Source: Mesorhizobium sp. (GTDB lineage: Bacteria; Pseudomonadota; Alphaproteobacteria; Rhizobiales; Rhizobiaceae). Taken from it: 64,000 bases of DNA. The stretch covers positions 62,001 through 126,000 of the forward strand of contig SUGL01000014.1 in NCBI GenBank assembly GCA_004963905.1. Reading direction: 5' to 3'. The notes under the pieces were generated by a model. That model was not told where the DNA came from. It ran no database searches and saw only the letters and a program-made list of their open reading frames with translations. The translations under genes and the position numbers were made by a program. Shown here piece after piece: positions 46,040 through 55,090 of this stretch; position 1 is the first letter of the stretch, and every line of letters begins with the position of its first letter.

Positions 46040-46888
46040 TCATCGGTTGGCGATCCCCCACATGGCGAACAGATATTTCCGGACGGCGAAGATGAAGATC
46101 AGCGCCGGCACGACCAGGGCCGCGCCGCCGGCGAATTTCAGATAGAGCGGCGACTCGCCGAGGCTCTGCAGCAGGAAGGCGGTCAGCGTGCGGTTCTCGA
46201 TGGTGAGCACGGCGGCGGCGAAGACCTCGTTCCAGGAGATGGTGAAGGCGAATACGGCCGACGCGGCGATGCCGGGCAGCGCCAGCGGCAGGATCACCTT
46301 GCGAAAGGCCTGCCATCGCGTGCAACCGAGCGTCCAGGCCGCCTCCTCCAGCTCGACCGGAATGCCGGAAAACAGCGAGAAGGTGATGAGCACCGCGAAA
46401 GGCAGCGCCAGCGTGGTGTGCACCAGCGCCAGGCCGATCGCGGTGTCGTCGAGGCCGGTGCGGATGAACATCACCGCCAGCGGCAGCGCGAGCAGCGGCA
46501 GCGGGAAGGCGCGGGTCATCAGCACCAGGAAGCGGAATGTGCCCTTGCCTGGGAAATCGAAGCGCGACAGCGCGTAACCCGCCGGCGCGCCGAAGCCGAT
46601 AGACAGGATCATCGTCAGCGTGGCGACGAGAACCGAGTTCCACAGCGCCCTGGCAACGCCGGCGAAATTGATGAAGAAAGTGAGGCTGCCGAGATCGAAG
46701 GATGGAAAGAAGCGCTTGGGGAAAGCGGTCACCTCTTGCGGCGACGACAGCGCGTTGACGATCAACAGATAGATCGGCAGCAGCACCCAGACGCAAAGCA
46801 GGATGGCGGTGGCGACGAGCAGCCAGCCGCCGGCCTTGCGCGCATCGGCGGTTGCAGCCGTTACAGGCGCTTCGGCGACGGCGCTCAT
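46040..46888 (-). CDS. sugar ABC transporter permease (MalG-like)
   Basis: A 282-residue CUT1 permease with six helices. The EAA motif reads EEAAWTLGCTRWQAFRKVILPLALPG near residue 186. It pairs with the MalF-like permease at 46919. ATG 46888 lies 30 bp after that gene's stop. Confidence 0.92.
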   Translation of the reverse strand: MSAVAEAPVTAATADARKAGGWLLVATAILLCVWVLLPIYLLIVNALSSPQEVTAFPKRFFPSFDLGSLTFFINFAGVARALWNSVLVATLTMILSIGFGAPAGYALSRFDFPGKGTFRFLVLMTRAFPLPLLALPLAVMFIRTGLDDTAIGLALVHTTLALPFAVLITFSLFSGIPVELEEAAWTLGCTRWQAFRKVILPLALPGIAASAVFAFTISWNEVFAAAVLTIENRTLTAFLLQSLGESPLYLKFAGGAALVVPALIFIFAVRKYLFAMWGIANR

Positions 46889-46918
46889 ATGCGCGCCTCC
46901 GTCATTTCCGTGCCTCCT

Positions 46919-47764
46919 TCATATCCGTGCCTCCTTGGGGACGCGCAGCACTCTCAGGAAGAACAGCGTGAAGCCGATCGAGATGGCGAGGATGAGCAGC
47001 GCCGAGGCGGCGGCGACGTTGCGGTCCTGCAGTGTGAATTGCCAGTTGTAGGTCTCGCCCATCAGCACCGGCAGATTGGTGCCGCCAAGTGCTGCAGCGA
47101 CGGCAAAGACCTCGAAGGCGAGGATGACGCGCAGGATGATCGCCGTTTGCAGGCTGGGGCGCAGCAGCGGAAGCGTAATGCGCACGAAGCGTTTCCATGG
47201 GTCGGCGCCGAAGACTTCCGCCGCCTCGTAATATTCCTTGGGTATCAGCCCCATGCCGGCCACGAGGATGACCATCATGATCGCGGTGGCGCGCCAGATC
47301 TCGGCCAGCGCCACGGCGATGAAGATGGTGAGCTTGCTCTGGTAGCCGAGGAACATGATCGGCCGGTCGACGATGCCGAGGCCGGAAAGCAGCGTGTTGA
47401 GGAAGCCGGACTGGTCGAAGATGGCAAGCCAGATAAGGCCGGCGGCAAGGTCGGAAATGCCGAGTGGTATGGCGAAGATGTAAAGCGCGGCGCTGCGCCC
47501 GGTCTCCAGCCGCGACACGATGCTCGCCATCAGCAGCGCCATGGCGAGCTGGATCGGCACGACGATTGCGGCCAGCAGCAGCGTGTTGCGGATGGTGGCC
47601 GGAAACTTCCAGCTGCCGGCCATGGTGCGAAAATTGTCGAACGTGAAGGCGCCGTCGCGGGTTACCGCCTCGAAGGCGACCAGCACGAACGGGTAGAGGA
47701 AGAAGACGCACAGGAACAACGTCGCCGGCATCAGCAGCAGATAGGGCAGAGCCTTGCCGTTCAT
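46919..47764 (-). CDS. sugar ABC transporter permease (MalF/UgpA-like)
   Basis: A 281-residue CUT1 permease with six helices; the EAA motif is YYEAAEVFGADPWKRFVRITLPLLRP. ATG 47764 with AAGGAG upstream is used; the frame remains open to 47890 but that part covers a dispersed repeat. It is third in the operon, after the binding protein. Confidence 0.92.
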   Translation of the reverse strand: MNGKALPYLLLMPATLFLCVFFLYPFVLVAFEAVTRDGAFTFDNFRTMAGSWKFPATIRNTLLLAAIVVPIQLAMALLMASIVSRLETGRSAALYIFAIPLGISDLAAGLIWLAIFDQSGFLNTLLSGLGIVDRPIMFLGYQSKLTIFIAVALAEIWRATAIMMVILVAGMGLIPKEYYEAAEVFGADPWKRFVRITLPLLRPSLQTAIILRVILAFEVFAVAAALGGTNLPVLMGETYNWQFTLQDRNVAAASALLILAISIGFTLFFLRVLRVPKEARI

Positions 47765-47856
47765 GATGTCTCCTTTGCGCTGCGGTCGAGGGCCGCGGTC
47801 CGGGCGCCCGGAGCACAACAAACTCCGGGCACCCCTTGGGAGGATTATCTTATTGT

Positions 47857-47930
47857 TTGACCATGATCTTTTCCGAAAACCGGCCTCCACTTTTCGCTGA
47901 CGCGGTCCTTCGGTTCGGGATCATTGGTCC
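47857..47930. repeat. rhizobial-type dispersed palindromic repeat in the ABC operon
   Basis: The segment contains CCATGATCTTTTCCGAAAAC and ends CGGTTCGGGATCATTGG; ATGATC (47863-47868) pairs with GATCAT (47919-47924), with CCGAA/TTCGG inside. It resembles the short RIME-like repeats of Mesorhizobium and related genera. It sits between the binding-protein and permease genes and may form a stem in the mRNA. Confidence 0.6.
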
Positions 47931-47936
47931 GATCGC

Positions 47937-49208
47937 CTAGTCGACCGGGCAAGCGCCCTCGGACGGCTTGTCGGGCGCCCAGCACGGTGCCTTGGCCTGA
48001 TCGATGATCGCCTTGAGCGCGGCGCCCTGCTCCTCGAGCACGCCATGCACGTCCTCGCCGCCGAGCACGATGCGCTCGAAGGCATCGGTGTAGACCTGGT
48101 TGAACTTGCCGCCGAGATCGCCGAGCCCCATCGGCAACAGCGCCGGCAGCGCATCCGGGGCGCCGGTCATGGCGGCGATGGCCGGACCGAACGCCTTCAC
48201 CGAGGCCGGCATGTCGTCAGGCAGCTTGACGTCGACGACAGGGAAGAAATTGGTCGCCTTCAGCGTCGCGATCTGCGTCTCCGGTTTCAGCATGTAGGCG
48301 ACCAGCGCCTTGGCCTTGTCGATATCCGGTGAGGTCTTCGGGATAGCGACGCCGGCCACCACCGGCATGAAGCCTCGGCCGGCGGGACCGGCCGGCGCCG
48401 GGAAGGCGACGAAGTCGTCGGGCTTCTGATTGAAGGCGTCGGCGAGACGGGCGACGTGGTCGAATGCAATCCACACCTCGCCGCTCAGCAGCGGCTCCTG
48501 CATGAAGGCGTAGTTGGTCGAGTTCGGGTTGGTGTATTGCCACAGCTCCTTGAACTTGTTCCAGGCGGTCTCGGCTTCGGGCGAGCGGAACTTGGTCACC
48601 ATCGAGCCGGTATAGGACGGATAGAGAAAACCCTCGAAGAAGCGGTGCCTCAGCCCCTTGGGCCCGGCCGGAAAGCCGAATTTCGGCGAGCCGGTCTTTT
48701 CGGCGATGGTCTTCGACCATTCGATCAGCTGGTCGTAGGTGATGGTGTTGAGATCGACGCCCGGCGGCAGATATTGCAGCGCCTGCTTGTTCGCCGCCAT
48801 CAGATAGGTGGCCTGCATCCAGGGCATGTATTTCTGCTCGCCGGTGCCGAGCATGCCGAGCTTCTTGTAGGCCTCGTTGACCTTGACCCCTCCGACATCG
48901 ACGGCGGACAGGTCGACCAGATTGGCGCCGACGGTGGAGAAGTCGCCATGCAGGCCGCCGAGCAGGCCGATGGCGCCGGTGCCGGCCTGCAGCTCGGCCT
49001 GCAGGCGGGTGAGCCAGGGGCCGTCCTCGGCGACCTGATAATCGACCGGACCGTCGAAGCCTTTCAACACCTCGTCGCGCATCTTCTGCGTCTCTTCAAC
49101 CGGGCGCGCCTGGGTCGACCAGAACAGCACCTGCTGCGCCTGGGCGCCGCCAACGGCAAAGGACAGCGCCAGCGCGGCGCCCGCCAGTTTCCTCAACATG
49201 GTCTTCAT
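47937..49208 (-). CDS. extracellular sugar-binding protein of CUT1 ABC transporter
   Basis: A 423-residue binding protein. Signal peptide about residues 1-24 (ends GGAQAQ); the mature part begins VLFWSTQARPVEE, characteristic of family 1 sugar-binding proteins, with GLLGGLHGDFSTVGANLVDLS near residue 83. ATG 49208 has GGAGGAAG upstream. It is second in the operon, 36 bp after the LacI gene. It should deliver a glycoside to the permeases. Confidence 0.93.
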   Translation of the reverse strand: MKTMLRKLAGAALALSFAVGGAQAQQVLFWSTQARPVEETQKMRDEVLKGFDGPVDYQVAEDGPWLTRLQAELQAGTGAIGLLGGLHGDFSTVGANLVDLSAVDVGGVKVNEAYKKLGMLGTGEQKYMPWMQATYLMAANKQALQYLPPGVDLNTITYDQLIEWSKTIAEKTGSPKFGFPAGPKGLRHRFFEGFLYPSYTGSMVTKFRSPEAETAWNKFKELWQYTNPNSTNYAFMQEPLLSGEVWIAFDHVARLADAFNQKPDDFVAFPAPAGPAGRGFMPVVAGVAIPKTSPDIDKAKALVAYMLKPETQIATLKATNFFPVVDVKLPDDMPASVKAFGPAIAAMTGAPDALPALLPMGLGDLGGKFNQVYTDAFERIVLGGEDVHGVLEEQGAALKAIIDQAKAPCWAPDKPSEGACPVD

Positions 49209-49244
49209 GCTCTTCCTCCCTGGATTGGCGCCGTCATGCCGGCC

Positions 49245-50288
49245 TCAGCTTGTCTTCCTTGGTGCCGGCCCATGGCTCGCCCGTGGAACCAGCGTCGGCC
49301 GTATCAGCCGCGTCAGCGGCTCGGCCGGCCTGTCGACAATGACGGTGAGCAGCATGTCGGCGATCTCGCGCGCGCACTGGCGGATCGAAGCGTCGAATGT
49401 GGTCAGGCCGGGCGGCGCATAAGCCGAGGCAAGGACGTTGTCGAAGCCGATGACGGAGAGATCGCGCGGCACAGTGAGGCCGGCGCGCGCCGCCTCCTCC
49501 ATCACCGTCAGCGCCAGCTCGTCGAACAGGGCGACGATCGCGGTCGGCCGGTCGGGACCCTGCAGCATGCGGTTGACGGCTTGGATGCGGGCGCCGCGGT
49601 CGAAGCGCGGCGCGGTCGCCACGTCGAGCCGCACCGAGGGATCGCCGCGACGGGCGATCGCGGCGGCGAGACCGTCCTGCCTGAGGTGCCTGAAGGTCAT
49701 CGGCTCGGAAATGGTCACCAGGCCGAAATGGCGGTGGCCGAGATCGTAGAGCATGTCGAAGGCTTCGCCGAAGGCATGGGCGCCGTCGGTGTCGAGCCAA
49801 TTGTAGGCAAAGTCGCTGTCGAGCAGCCGCCCATGCGCCACGAACGGAAAGCCGCGCCCACGCAGATAGGCGAGCCGCTCGTCGACCTCGGCGATGCGGG
49901 TGACGACGACGCCGTCGGCGCGCCCGGATTCGACGACATGGCGCAGCACGGCAAGCTCGGCCTGATCCTGCGCTGCAGTGGCGAGGATCAGGTCGGCGCC
50001 ATGCGCCACCAAGCCTTCGCCGAGCCCGGTGACGAACTCGCCGAGGAAGGAATCGACCAGGTTCGGACCGCGGATCGGCAGCACCAGACCGATGAAGCCG
50101 CTGCGGCCGGAAACCAGCGTGCGCGCGGCGGTGTTGGGAACATAGCCGGCCTGGCGCGCCGCCTGGGCAACACGCTCGCGCGTCTTCAGGGCGATCTGCT
50201 GATGGCCGGCAAGCGCCCTCGATACCGTCGTGATCGACAAACCGAGGCTGGCCGCAAGCTCCTTCAGCGTGGCGACGCGAGGTGGCAA
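49245..50288 (-). CDS. LacI-family transcriptional regulator
   Basis: A 347-residue repressor. The HTH is TLKELAASLGLSITTVSRALAG at the N-terminus followed by the hinge region (ARQAGYVPNTAARTL) and a periplasmic-binding-like effector domain. TTG 50288 is the only start giving a complete HTH, and GGGAGGA precedes it. The gene is first in the operon and is preceded by two AAACGTTT-centred operators, so autoregulation together with the ABC and glycosidase genes is expected. Confidence 0.92.
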   Translation of the reverse strand: MPPRVATLKELAASLGLSITTVSRALAGHQQIALKTRERVAQAARQAGYVPNTAARTLVSGRSGFIGLVLPIRGPNLVDSFLGEFVTGLGEGLVAHGADLILATAAQDQAELAVLRHVVESGRADGVVVTRIAEVDERLAYLRGRGFPFVAHGRLLDSDFAYNWLDTDGAHAFGEAFDMLYDLGHRHFGLVTISEPMTFRHLRQDGLAAAIARRGDPSVRLDVATAPRFDRGARIQAVNRMLQGPDRPTAIVALFDELALTVMEEAARAGLTVPRDLSVIGFDNVLASAYAPPGLTTFDASIRQCAREIADMLLTVIVDRPAEPLTRLIRPTLVPRASHGPAPRKTS

Positions 50289-50312
50289 TCATTCCTCCCG
50301 AATGTAGTGTTG

Positions 50313-50351
50313 AAACGTTTGTAATCGTCTTTTGTGGAATTGCAAACGTTT
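50313..50351. promoter_or_regulatory. twin LacI-type operators
   Basis: AAACGTTT occurs at 50313-50320 (in TTGAAACGTTTGTAA) and at 50344-50351 (in TTGCAAACGTTTTAA), central CG to central CG 31 bp, about three helical turns. Both are typical LacI half-site pairs. Confidence 0.75.
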
Positions 50352-50365
50352 TAAATTTGCAATTG

Positions 50366-50444
50366 GCGCTGAAGATCAAGCCGATCCCTTGTCGGACATG
50401 GCCAAACGCTACAAGTCGGGACAGCCTCGATCCGGAGGTCGGTA
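50366..50444 (+). pseudogene. decayed copy of the fba 3' end
   Basis: This segment aligns with fba 43521-43601 at about 90 percent over 80 bp (for example both contain GACATGGCCAA and GCTACAAGTCGGG). It has a one-base deletion in the CCCC run, a one-base insertion before CAGCCTCGA, and altered last codons, so it is not read. The copies are direct repeats flanking the 6.8-kb glycosidase/ABC/LacI segment. Confidence 0.85.
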
Positions 50445-50456
50445 AAACCGGCCTGC

Positions 50457-50486
50457 CCCGCGACCGCCTGAGAAGCCGGTCGCGGG
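50457..50486 (+). terminator. hairpin downstream of the fba remnant
   Basis: CCCGCGACCG (50457-50466) pairs with CGGTCGCGGG (50477-50486), 10-nt loop. It may be the original terminator of fba before rearrangement. Confidence 0.5.
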
Positions 50487-50591
50487 AGCCTGCACGCTCT
50501 GCCGCCCGCGAATTCGGCGGAACTTCACGCCGGCGAATCGGTTTCCTGTGCTGACACCTTCCTCGCCCCATCCGCAGGCAAGGAGCAGATC

Positions 50592-50750
50592 ATGAGCAAG
50601 GATCGCGACAAGGAAGGCCCGGTCTTTTCCGGACAGGACGCGCGCCAAGGCGAAATCATCCTGCGCACGCGCGCAAGGCGTGTCATCTTCATCGCCGGGC
50701 TCGTCGGCATCGTCGTGCTGGCACTGGTGCTGAGCATCGCCGTCCGGTGA
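50592..50750 (+). CDS. 52-aa single-pass membrane protein of unknown function
   Basis: ATG 50592 with AAGGAG seven bases upstream; stop TGA 50748-50750. The N-terminal 30 residues are polar and basic (ends RTRARR) and the last 20 form one hydrophobic helix, so the protein is likely a tail-anchored inner-membrane peptide with the N-terminus in the cytoplasm. Family not recognised. It stands alone between the LacI region and mgtC. Confidence 0.65.
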   Translation: MSKDRDKEGPVFSGQDARQGEIILRTRARRVIFIAGLVGIVVLALVLSIAVR

Positions 50751-50863
50751 AGGACCGTTCGCGCCTATGGAGTCGAGCTGCGCCGGCCACGGAACCATCG
50801 GCGGCCAAGCCCAGTTGAACGTTCAGACGCAACGGAGGGGTAACTTGGCTACCCTGACGGACG

Positions 50864-51590
50864 ATGTTCGAGCCGCTTTGCTGCGACATGCCGCTTCATC
50901 CGACCTGGCCGGATCTCGCCGCGCGGCTGTTGGCGACACTGGTCGCGGGTTTTCTCATCGGTTTGAACCGCGAAGCGCGCGGCCACTCCGCCGGGCTGCG
51001 CACGACCAATACTGGTCGGCCTCGCGGCCTGCGTCGCCATGGTCCAGGCCAACATGCTGCTCGATGTGTCCGGCAAAGGGCCGGACTCCTTCGTGCGCAT
51101 GGACGTGATGCGTTTTGCGCTCGGCGTGCTCACCGGCGTCGGCTTCATCGGCGGCGGTGCCATTCTGAGGCGCGGCGATCTCGTCACCGGTGTCACCACC
51201 GCCGCCACCATGTGGATCGTGACGATGATCGGGCTGGCCTTCGGCGGCGGTCAGTTCGGCCTCGCCGCAATCGCGACCGTTCTAACGCTGGTGACCCTGC
51301 AGGCCCTGAAATGGGTCGATTTGAAGATTTCTCGCGACCACAAGGCGATCCTGTCGGTCTCGTGGCCGAAGAGTTCGCCGCCCGATATTGGGGACATGGT
51401 GCGCCCGCTCGGCTACGACGCACGCTTCGTCGGCATGGAGCACGATACCGACCGCCACTGCTACGTGTTTTCCTTCAACGTTCAATGGAAGCAGCCCGAC
51501 GCGGTCGAGCCTTCGACGGACGTGTTGGCGGTGATCGCCGAGCACTGCGCGGTCGAGCGCTTCGAGGTGATCGGGGAGAAGCCGTTTTGA
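50864..51590 (+). pseudogene. MgtC/SapB-family membrane protein, frameshifted
   Basis: Two frames together make one MgtC-like protein. The first (from ATG 50864 or ATG 50888) gives TWPDLAARLLATLVAGFLIGLNREARGH and then AGLRTT; the second continues ILVGLAACVAMVQANMLL, then GVGFIGGGAILRRGDLVTGVTTAATMW to the stop at 51590. One extra A at 51008-51009 breaks the frame. The C-terminal cytoplasmic domain is intact. Either the gene is recently inactivated or the base is a sequencing error. Where intact, MgtC proteins act in magnesium-stress survival and inhibit F-type ATP synthase. Confidence 0.8.
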
Positions 51591-51606
51591 TCGTCGACCG
51601 GCAGGC

Positions 51607-52836
51607 TTACTCGGCGGCGTCTGGCGTCTCGGCGTCGGCGCGAACGAGCTTGATATCCGCTCCCGCCGCCCAGGCGCCAATGTCCTCGCGGCGCAGCGCG
51701 GCGGCCATCATGTCGGGGAAGTGATCGGGCGTGCAGGCAAAGACCGGGATACCCAGCGCCGCGACCGAACCGGCCATCGAGGGATCGTAGCCGGGCCGGC
51801 CCTGGTCGGTGAGCGCCAGAAGCACGATGACATTGACGCCCGACTGCACCAGCGCGGCCAGCCTTTGCAGAAGCTCCTTGCCGTTGCCGCCCTCGTAGAG
51901 GTCGGTGATCAAGATGAAATGTGCCTTGGTCGGCCGTTCGATGCGCCCAGCGCAATAGGCGACCGCCTGGTTGATGTCGGTGCCGCCGCCGAGCTGAACG
52001 CCGAACAGCACCTCGACCGGATCGCTGAGCTCTTCCGTCAGATCGACGATCGCGGTGTCGAAGCAGACGAGCTTGGTGCGCACGACCGGCAGTGATGCCA
52101 TAACGGCGGCGAAGATCGAGGCGTAGATCACCGAGCTTGCCATCGAGCCGGACTGGTCGACGCATAAAGTCACCTCGTCGAGGTCGACAAGCCGGCGCTG
52201 GCGACGCATGAAGCCGACCAGCTTTTCCGGCACGACGGTCTTGTGATCCGGCTGATAGTGGCGAAGGTTGGCCGCGATGGTGCGCGGCCAGTCGATGTCG
52301 CGCTGCCGTGGCCGGTTGGTGCGCCGCGAGCGGTCGAGCGCGCCGCGGATCGCTTCGGCGGTCTTCTGTTCCAGGCGCTGCATCAGCTTGGCGACGATAT
52401 CGGAAATGATCGAGCGCGCGATGTCCTTGGTCTTCTCCGGCATAGCCGAGCGCAGCGAGACTAGGTCGGCGACGAGATTGACGTCGGCCTCGATCGCCTT
52501 GAGGAACTCCGGCTCCATCAGCATCTGCTTCAGGTTCAGCCGCTCGAAGGCGTCCTTCTGCACGACCTGGACGACCTGCTCGGGAAAGAAGGAGCGGATA
52601 TCGCCCATCCATTGCGCGACGCGCGGCGCCGAGCGGCCGAGCCCGCCGCGCCGCTTGCGCGGATCGCCGGCCTCCTCGCCATCGCCATAGAGCGCGTCGA
52701 GCGCCGCCGAAAGCCGCCGGTCCTCGGCCGACAGCGCCGAGGAAGACTCTTCGTCGGCGCCGATCGCCAGCCGCCAGCGGCGCTCTCGTTTGTCTTCCGT
52801 CGGATGGAGCTCTGGGCCGATCGTTTCATCGTCCAT
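51607..52836 (-). CDS. von Willebrand factor A (CoxE-like) protein of the SWIM-MoxR-VWA operon
   Basis: A 409-residue protein. The C-terminal half is a VWA domain with a complete MIDAS site: DQSGS at about residues 227-231, the Thr in GGGTDINQ, and Asp in ITDLYEGG. The N-terminal 220 residues are helical and basic with no clear domain. VWA proteins commonly partner MoxR ATPases to bring metal-dependent substrates to the ATPase. It is the last gene of the operon and its start overlaps the DUF5682 stop by 11 bases. ATG 52836 follows GGGGAG. Confidence 0.9.
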   Translation of the reverse strand: MDDETIGPELHPTEDKRERRWRLAIGADEESSSALSAEDRRLSAALDALYGDGEEAGDPRKRRGGLGRSAPRVAQWMGDIRSFFPEQVVQVVQKDAFERLNLKQMLMEPEFLKAIEADVNLVADLVSLRSAMPEKTKDIARSIISDIVAKLMQRLEQKTAEAIRGALDRSRRTNRPRQRDIDWPRTIAANLRHYQPDHKTVVPEKLVGFMRRQRRLVDLDEVTLCVDQSGSMASSVIYASIFAAVMASLPVVRTKLVCFDTAIVDLTEELSDPVEVLFGVQLGGGTDINQAVAYCAGRIERPTKAHFILITDLYEGGNGKELLQRLAALVQSGVNVIVLLALTDQGRPGYDPSMAGSVAALGIPVFACTPDHFPDMMAAALRREDIGAWAAGADIKLVRADAETPDAAE

Positions 52837-55087
52837 GGCCGGGCTCCCCCGCAAGCAGCTTGCCGATGATGCCGAAATGCCGGCGCCAGGCCTCGCCGCC
52901 GTCCGGCGCCGGCATCAGGCCGGCGGGCAGGCTCGCCCGGCGGCCAAGCACGGCCTCGATCAGGCGCCGGCGCTCCATGCTGTCGAGATTGGAGAAGACG
53001 CGGCGCAGCAAGGGCAGATGCGCCACGAACGCCTCTTCGTCGAGCGATGCCAGCCATGCATCGACGGCGCCGCGCAGGCCCTCGTCATAGATCAGCCTCT
53101 GGCCGGCGCCGCTGAAGAAGCCTTCGAAGAAAGCGGCGGCATCGATGACCGGCGTTCCCGGCGACAGGCGCTTCGCCAGAAGGTCGGCCGTGGCTCCGGC
53201 CGAGAGCCGCCCGACCTCGTAGAGCAGGTGCGCGGCACAGCCGGCAACGAGCGCCGTCGAGCGCGACGAATCGAGCACGGCGGACAGGCCGCCCCGCCAC
53301 GCCTCCAGGACATGTTCGTCCGGCTCCACCAGCCTGATCGCCTCGTCGGCCTTGCGCAGTGCGGCCATCAGCGCCGCGGCAGCCTGCGCGTCGAGATCGC
53401 GCGCGGCGTAAGGCAGTGCGATCGCGCCTTCGATGATCAGCCGTTCCAAGAGGCCGGCAAGCCGCTCCGTCTCGGTCTTGCGCGCTTCGCCGTAGCGGAT
53501 GATGTCGGCGAGCGGCGGCACCGAGGCGAGTATCTCCAGGCACTCGCTGCTCACCGCCGCCTTTTCCTCGAGCGCGGCGAGGCCGGCCGCGGACGCCTCG
53601 CTCAAGGCGGCCCTGATCGCGCTCTGGACCAGCGCAGCCAGAGCGTCGAGCGTTGCGGCGGCGCCGATCATCTGGACCAGGCGACCGTTGGCGGCCTTCT
53701 CGATGGTGGGCCCGTAGATCAGGTTTTCGACCAGGCGCACGGCATATTCCGGCTGCCAGGCCAGCATCCAGCGCTCACGGAACGTGCCGCGGCTGCGGCC
53801 GACATCCGTCAGCCTGCCCCAGTTTACGCCAAGCACGTTCAGCCGGTGCAGCAGCGTCGAGCGGAAGAGCCCACTCTCGCTGCGCAGGTCGATGGAGAGT
53901 TCCCGCTCCAGCGCCTCCGGCTTCAGCCGAGCCGCCTTCTGGTTGCGCTGCAGGTCGTCGATCAGCGGCGCAAGCGGCGTATCGGGCGGAATCTCGCCGA
54001 CATCGGCGCCGAGCAGCAGCTCGGCCTCGACCATCTTCCACAGCAGGGCCTCGCCGTTGAAGAGCGCCGCGATCGAGGCGTCGCGCAATTCCTCGAAACC
54101 GGGCTTCGGCCGCTCGCGAATGGCGGCGAGCGCGCGCGCCAGACGCTCTGCTTCGATCAACGACGCCGTCGAGATCATGTGGCCCTTGGCGCGGAGTACC
54201 GTGGCGATCCGCGCGAGCCACAGAACCGAGGCGTCGTCCTGCCCCCGCGTCTGCCACAGATGCTTGCACCAGCCGGGCGCGACGACGCCGGCGCCGTAGC
54301 CATAGCCCAGCGCCAGGCGCGGTCCAGTCCACGGCGCATAAGTCATCGTGGTCTTGCGCCGGCCGATGTCCTTGAGCAGCGCCTGGTCGCTCTTTTGCGT
54401 ATGCGCGGTCCGCAAGGCCGGCACATGCCAGGCGCCGCAGACGACGGCCAGCGGTCCGTCGAACTCCTTGCGCGCGGCCGCGATCTCCAGCCGCATATGC
54501 GCCTCGCGCATGGCCTCCAACTTGCCGATCGCGCCCTCGCCGTCGCGCAGCGTCGTCATCGCGTCGGCGATGGCCGCGAAGATCGGGCCAGGATCAGGAT
54601 TCTGCTCGATGATATCCGACCACCAGCTTTCGCCGTCCTCATAGCCGGCGGCGCGCGCCAAGGTGCCGATCGGATCCTGGATGCGCGCGGTCTCTTCGCC
54701 CTGCGCTTCCGTGACTTCGGCCTCGGCGGCATCGGCGCCGGTCGACCCTTCAGGCGCCTTCTCCGCAAGCCTCGCGGCCGACGGAAGATCGATGAAGCGC
54801 AGCGCCGCCTTGTTGGCGACGGCCCAGAGTGCTGCCTGATATTCGGGCGAGAATTCGGCGAAGGGCCAGAAGCTGGTCGCGGCTGGGTCGTCCTCCGGAT
54901 AGCAGAGCAGCGCCACCGGCGGCTTCATGTCTGCGCTGGCAAGCAGCGGCAGCAGCGGCGACGCGTCCGCCGGCCCTTCGACCAGCACGGCGACCGGCTG
55001 CAATTCCTGCAACGCCTTGACCAGGCTCTCGGCAGAGCCCGGCCCGTGATGGCGTATGCCGAAATAGCTGATGCCGCCCTGCGTCAT
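52826..55087 (-). CDS. DUF5682-family protein
   Basis: A 753-residue cytoplasmic protein without signal or membrane segments. The N-terminal region (1-230) has GIRHHGPGSA at 10-19, VLVEGPADA at 34-42, EAMREAHM near 191-198 and GAWHVPAL at 218-225. The pair of G-x2-H motifs (GIRH, GAWH) and the middle Arg/Met segment recall the TraB/TIKI and EreA/ChaN hydrolase superfamily; this relationship is my inference. The remaining 500 residues are helical, Ala/Leu/Glu-rich, with no recognised motif. It starts four bases after the MoxR stop and overlaps the VWA gene. Confidence 0.85.
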   Translation of the reverse strand: MTQGGISYFGIRHHGPGSAESLVKALQELQPVAVLVEGPADASPLLPLLASADMKPPVALLCYPEDDPAATSFWPFAEFSPEYQAALWAVANKAALRFIDLPSAARLAEKAPEGSTGADAAEAEVTEAQGEETARIQDPIGTLARAAGYEDGESWWSDIIEQNPDPGPIFAAIADAMTTLRDGEGAIGKLEAMREAHMRLEIAAARKEFDGPLAVVCGAWHVPALRTAHTQKSDQALLKDIGRRKTTMTYAPWTGPRLALGYGYGAGVVAPGWCKHLWQTRGQDDASVLWLARIATVLRAKGHMISTASLIEAERLARALAAIRERPKPGFEELRDASIAALFNGEALLWKMVEAELLLGADVGEIPPDTPLAPLIDDLQRNQKAARLKPEALERELSIDLRSESGLFRSTLLHRLNVLGVNWGRLTDVGRSRGTFRERWMLAWQPEYAVRLVENLIYGPTIEKAANGRLVQMIGAAATLDALAALVQSAIRAALSEASAAGLAALEEKAAVSSECLEILASVPPLADIIRYGEARKTETERLAGLLERLIIEGAIALPYAARDLDAQAAAALMAALRKADEAIRLVEPDEHVLEAWRGGLSAVLDSSRSTALVAGCAAHLLYEVGRLSAGATADLLAKRLSPGTPVIDAAAFFEGFFSGAGQRLIYDEGLRGAVDAWLASLDEEAFVAHLPLLRRVFSNLDSMERRRLIEAVLGRRASLPAGLMPAPDGGEAWRRHFGIIGKLLAGEPGHGR

Positions 55088-55090
55088 GGC

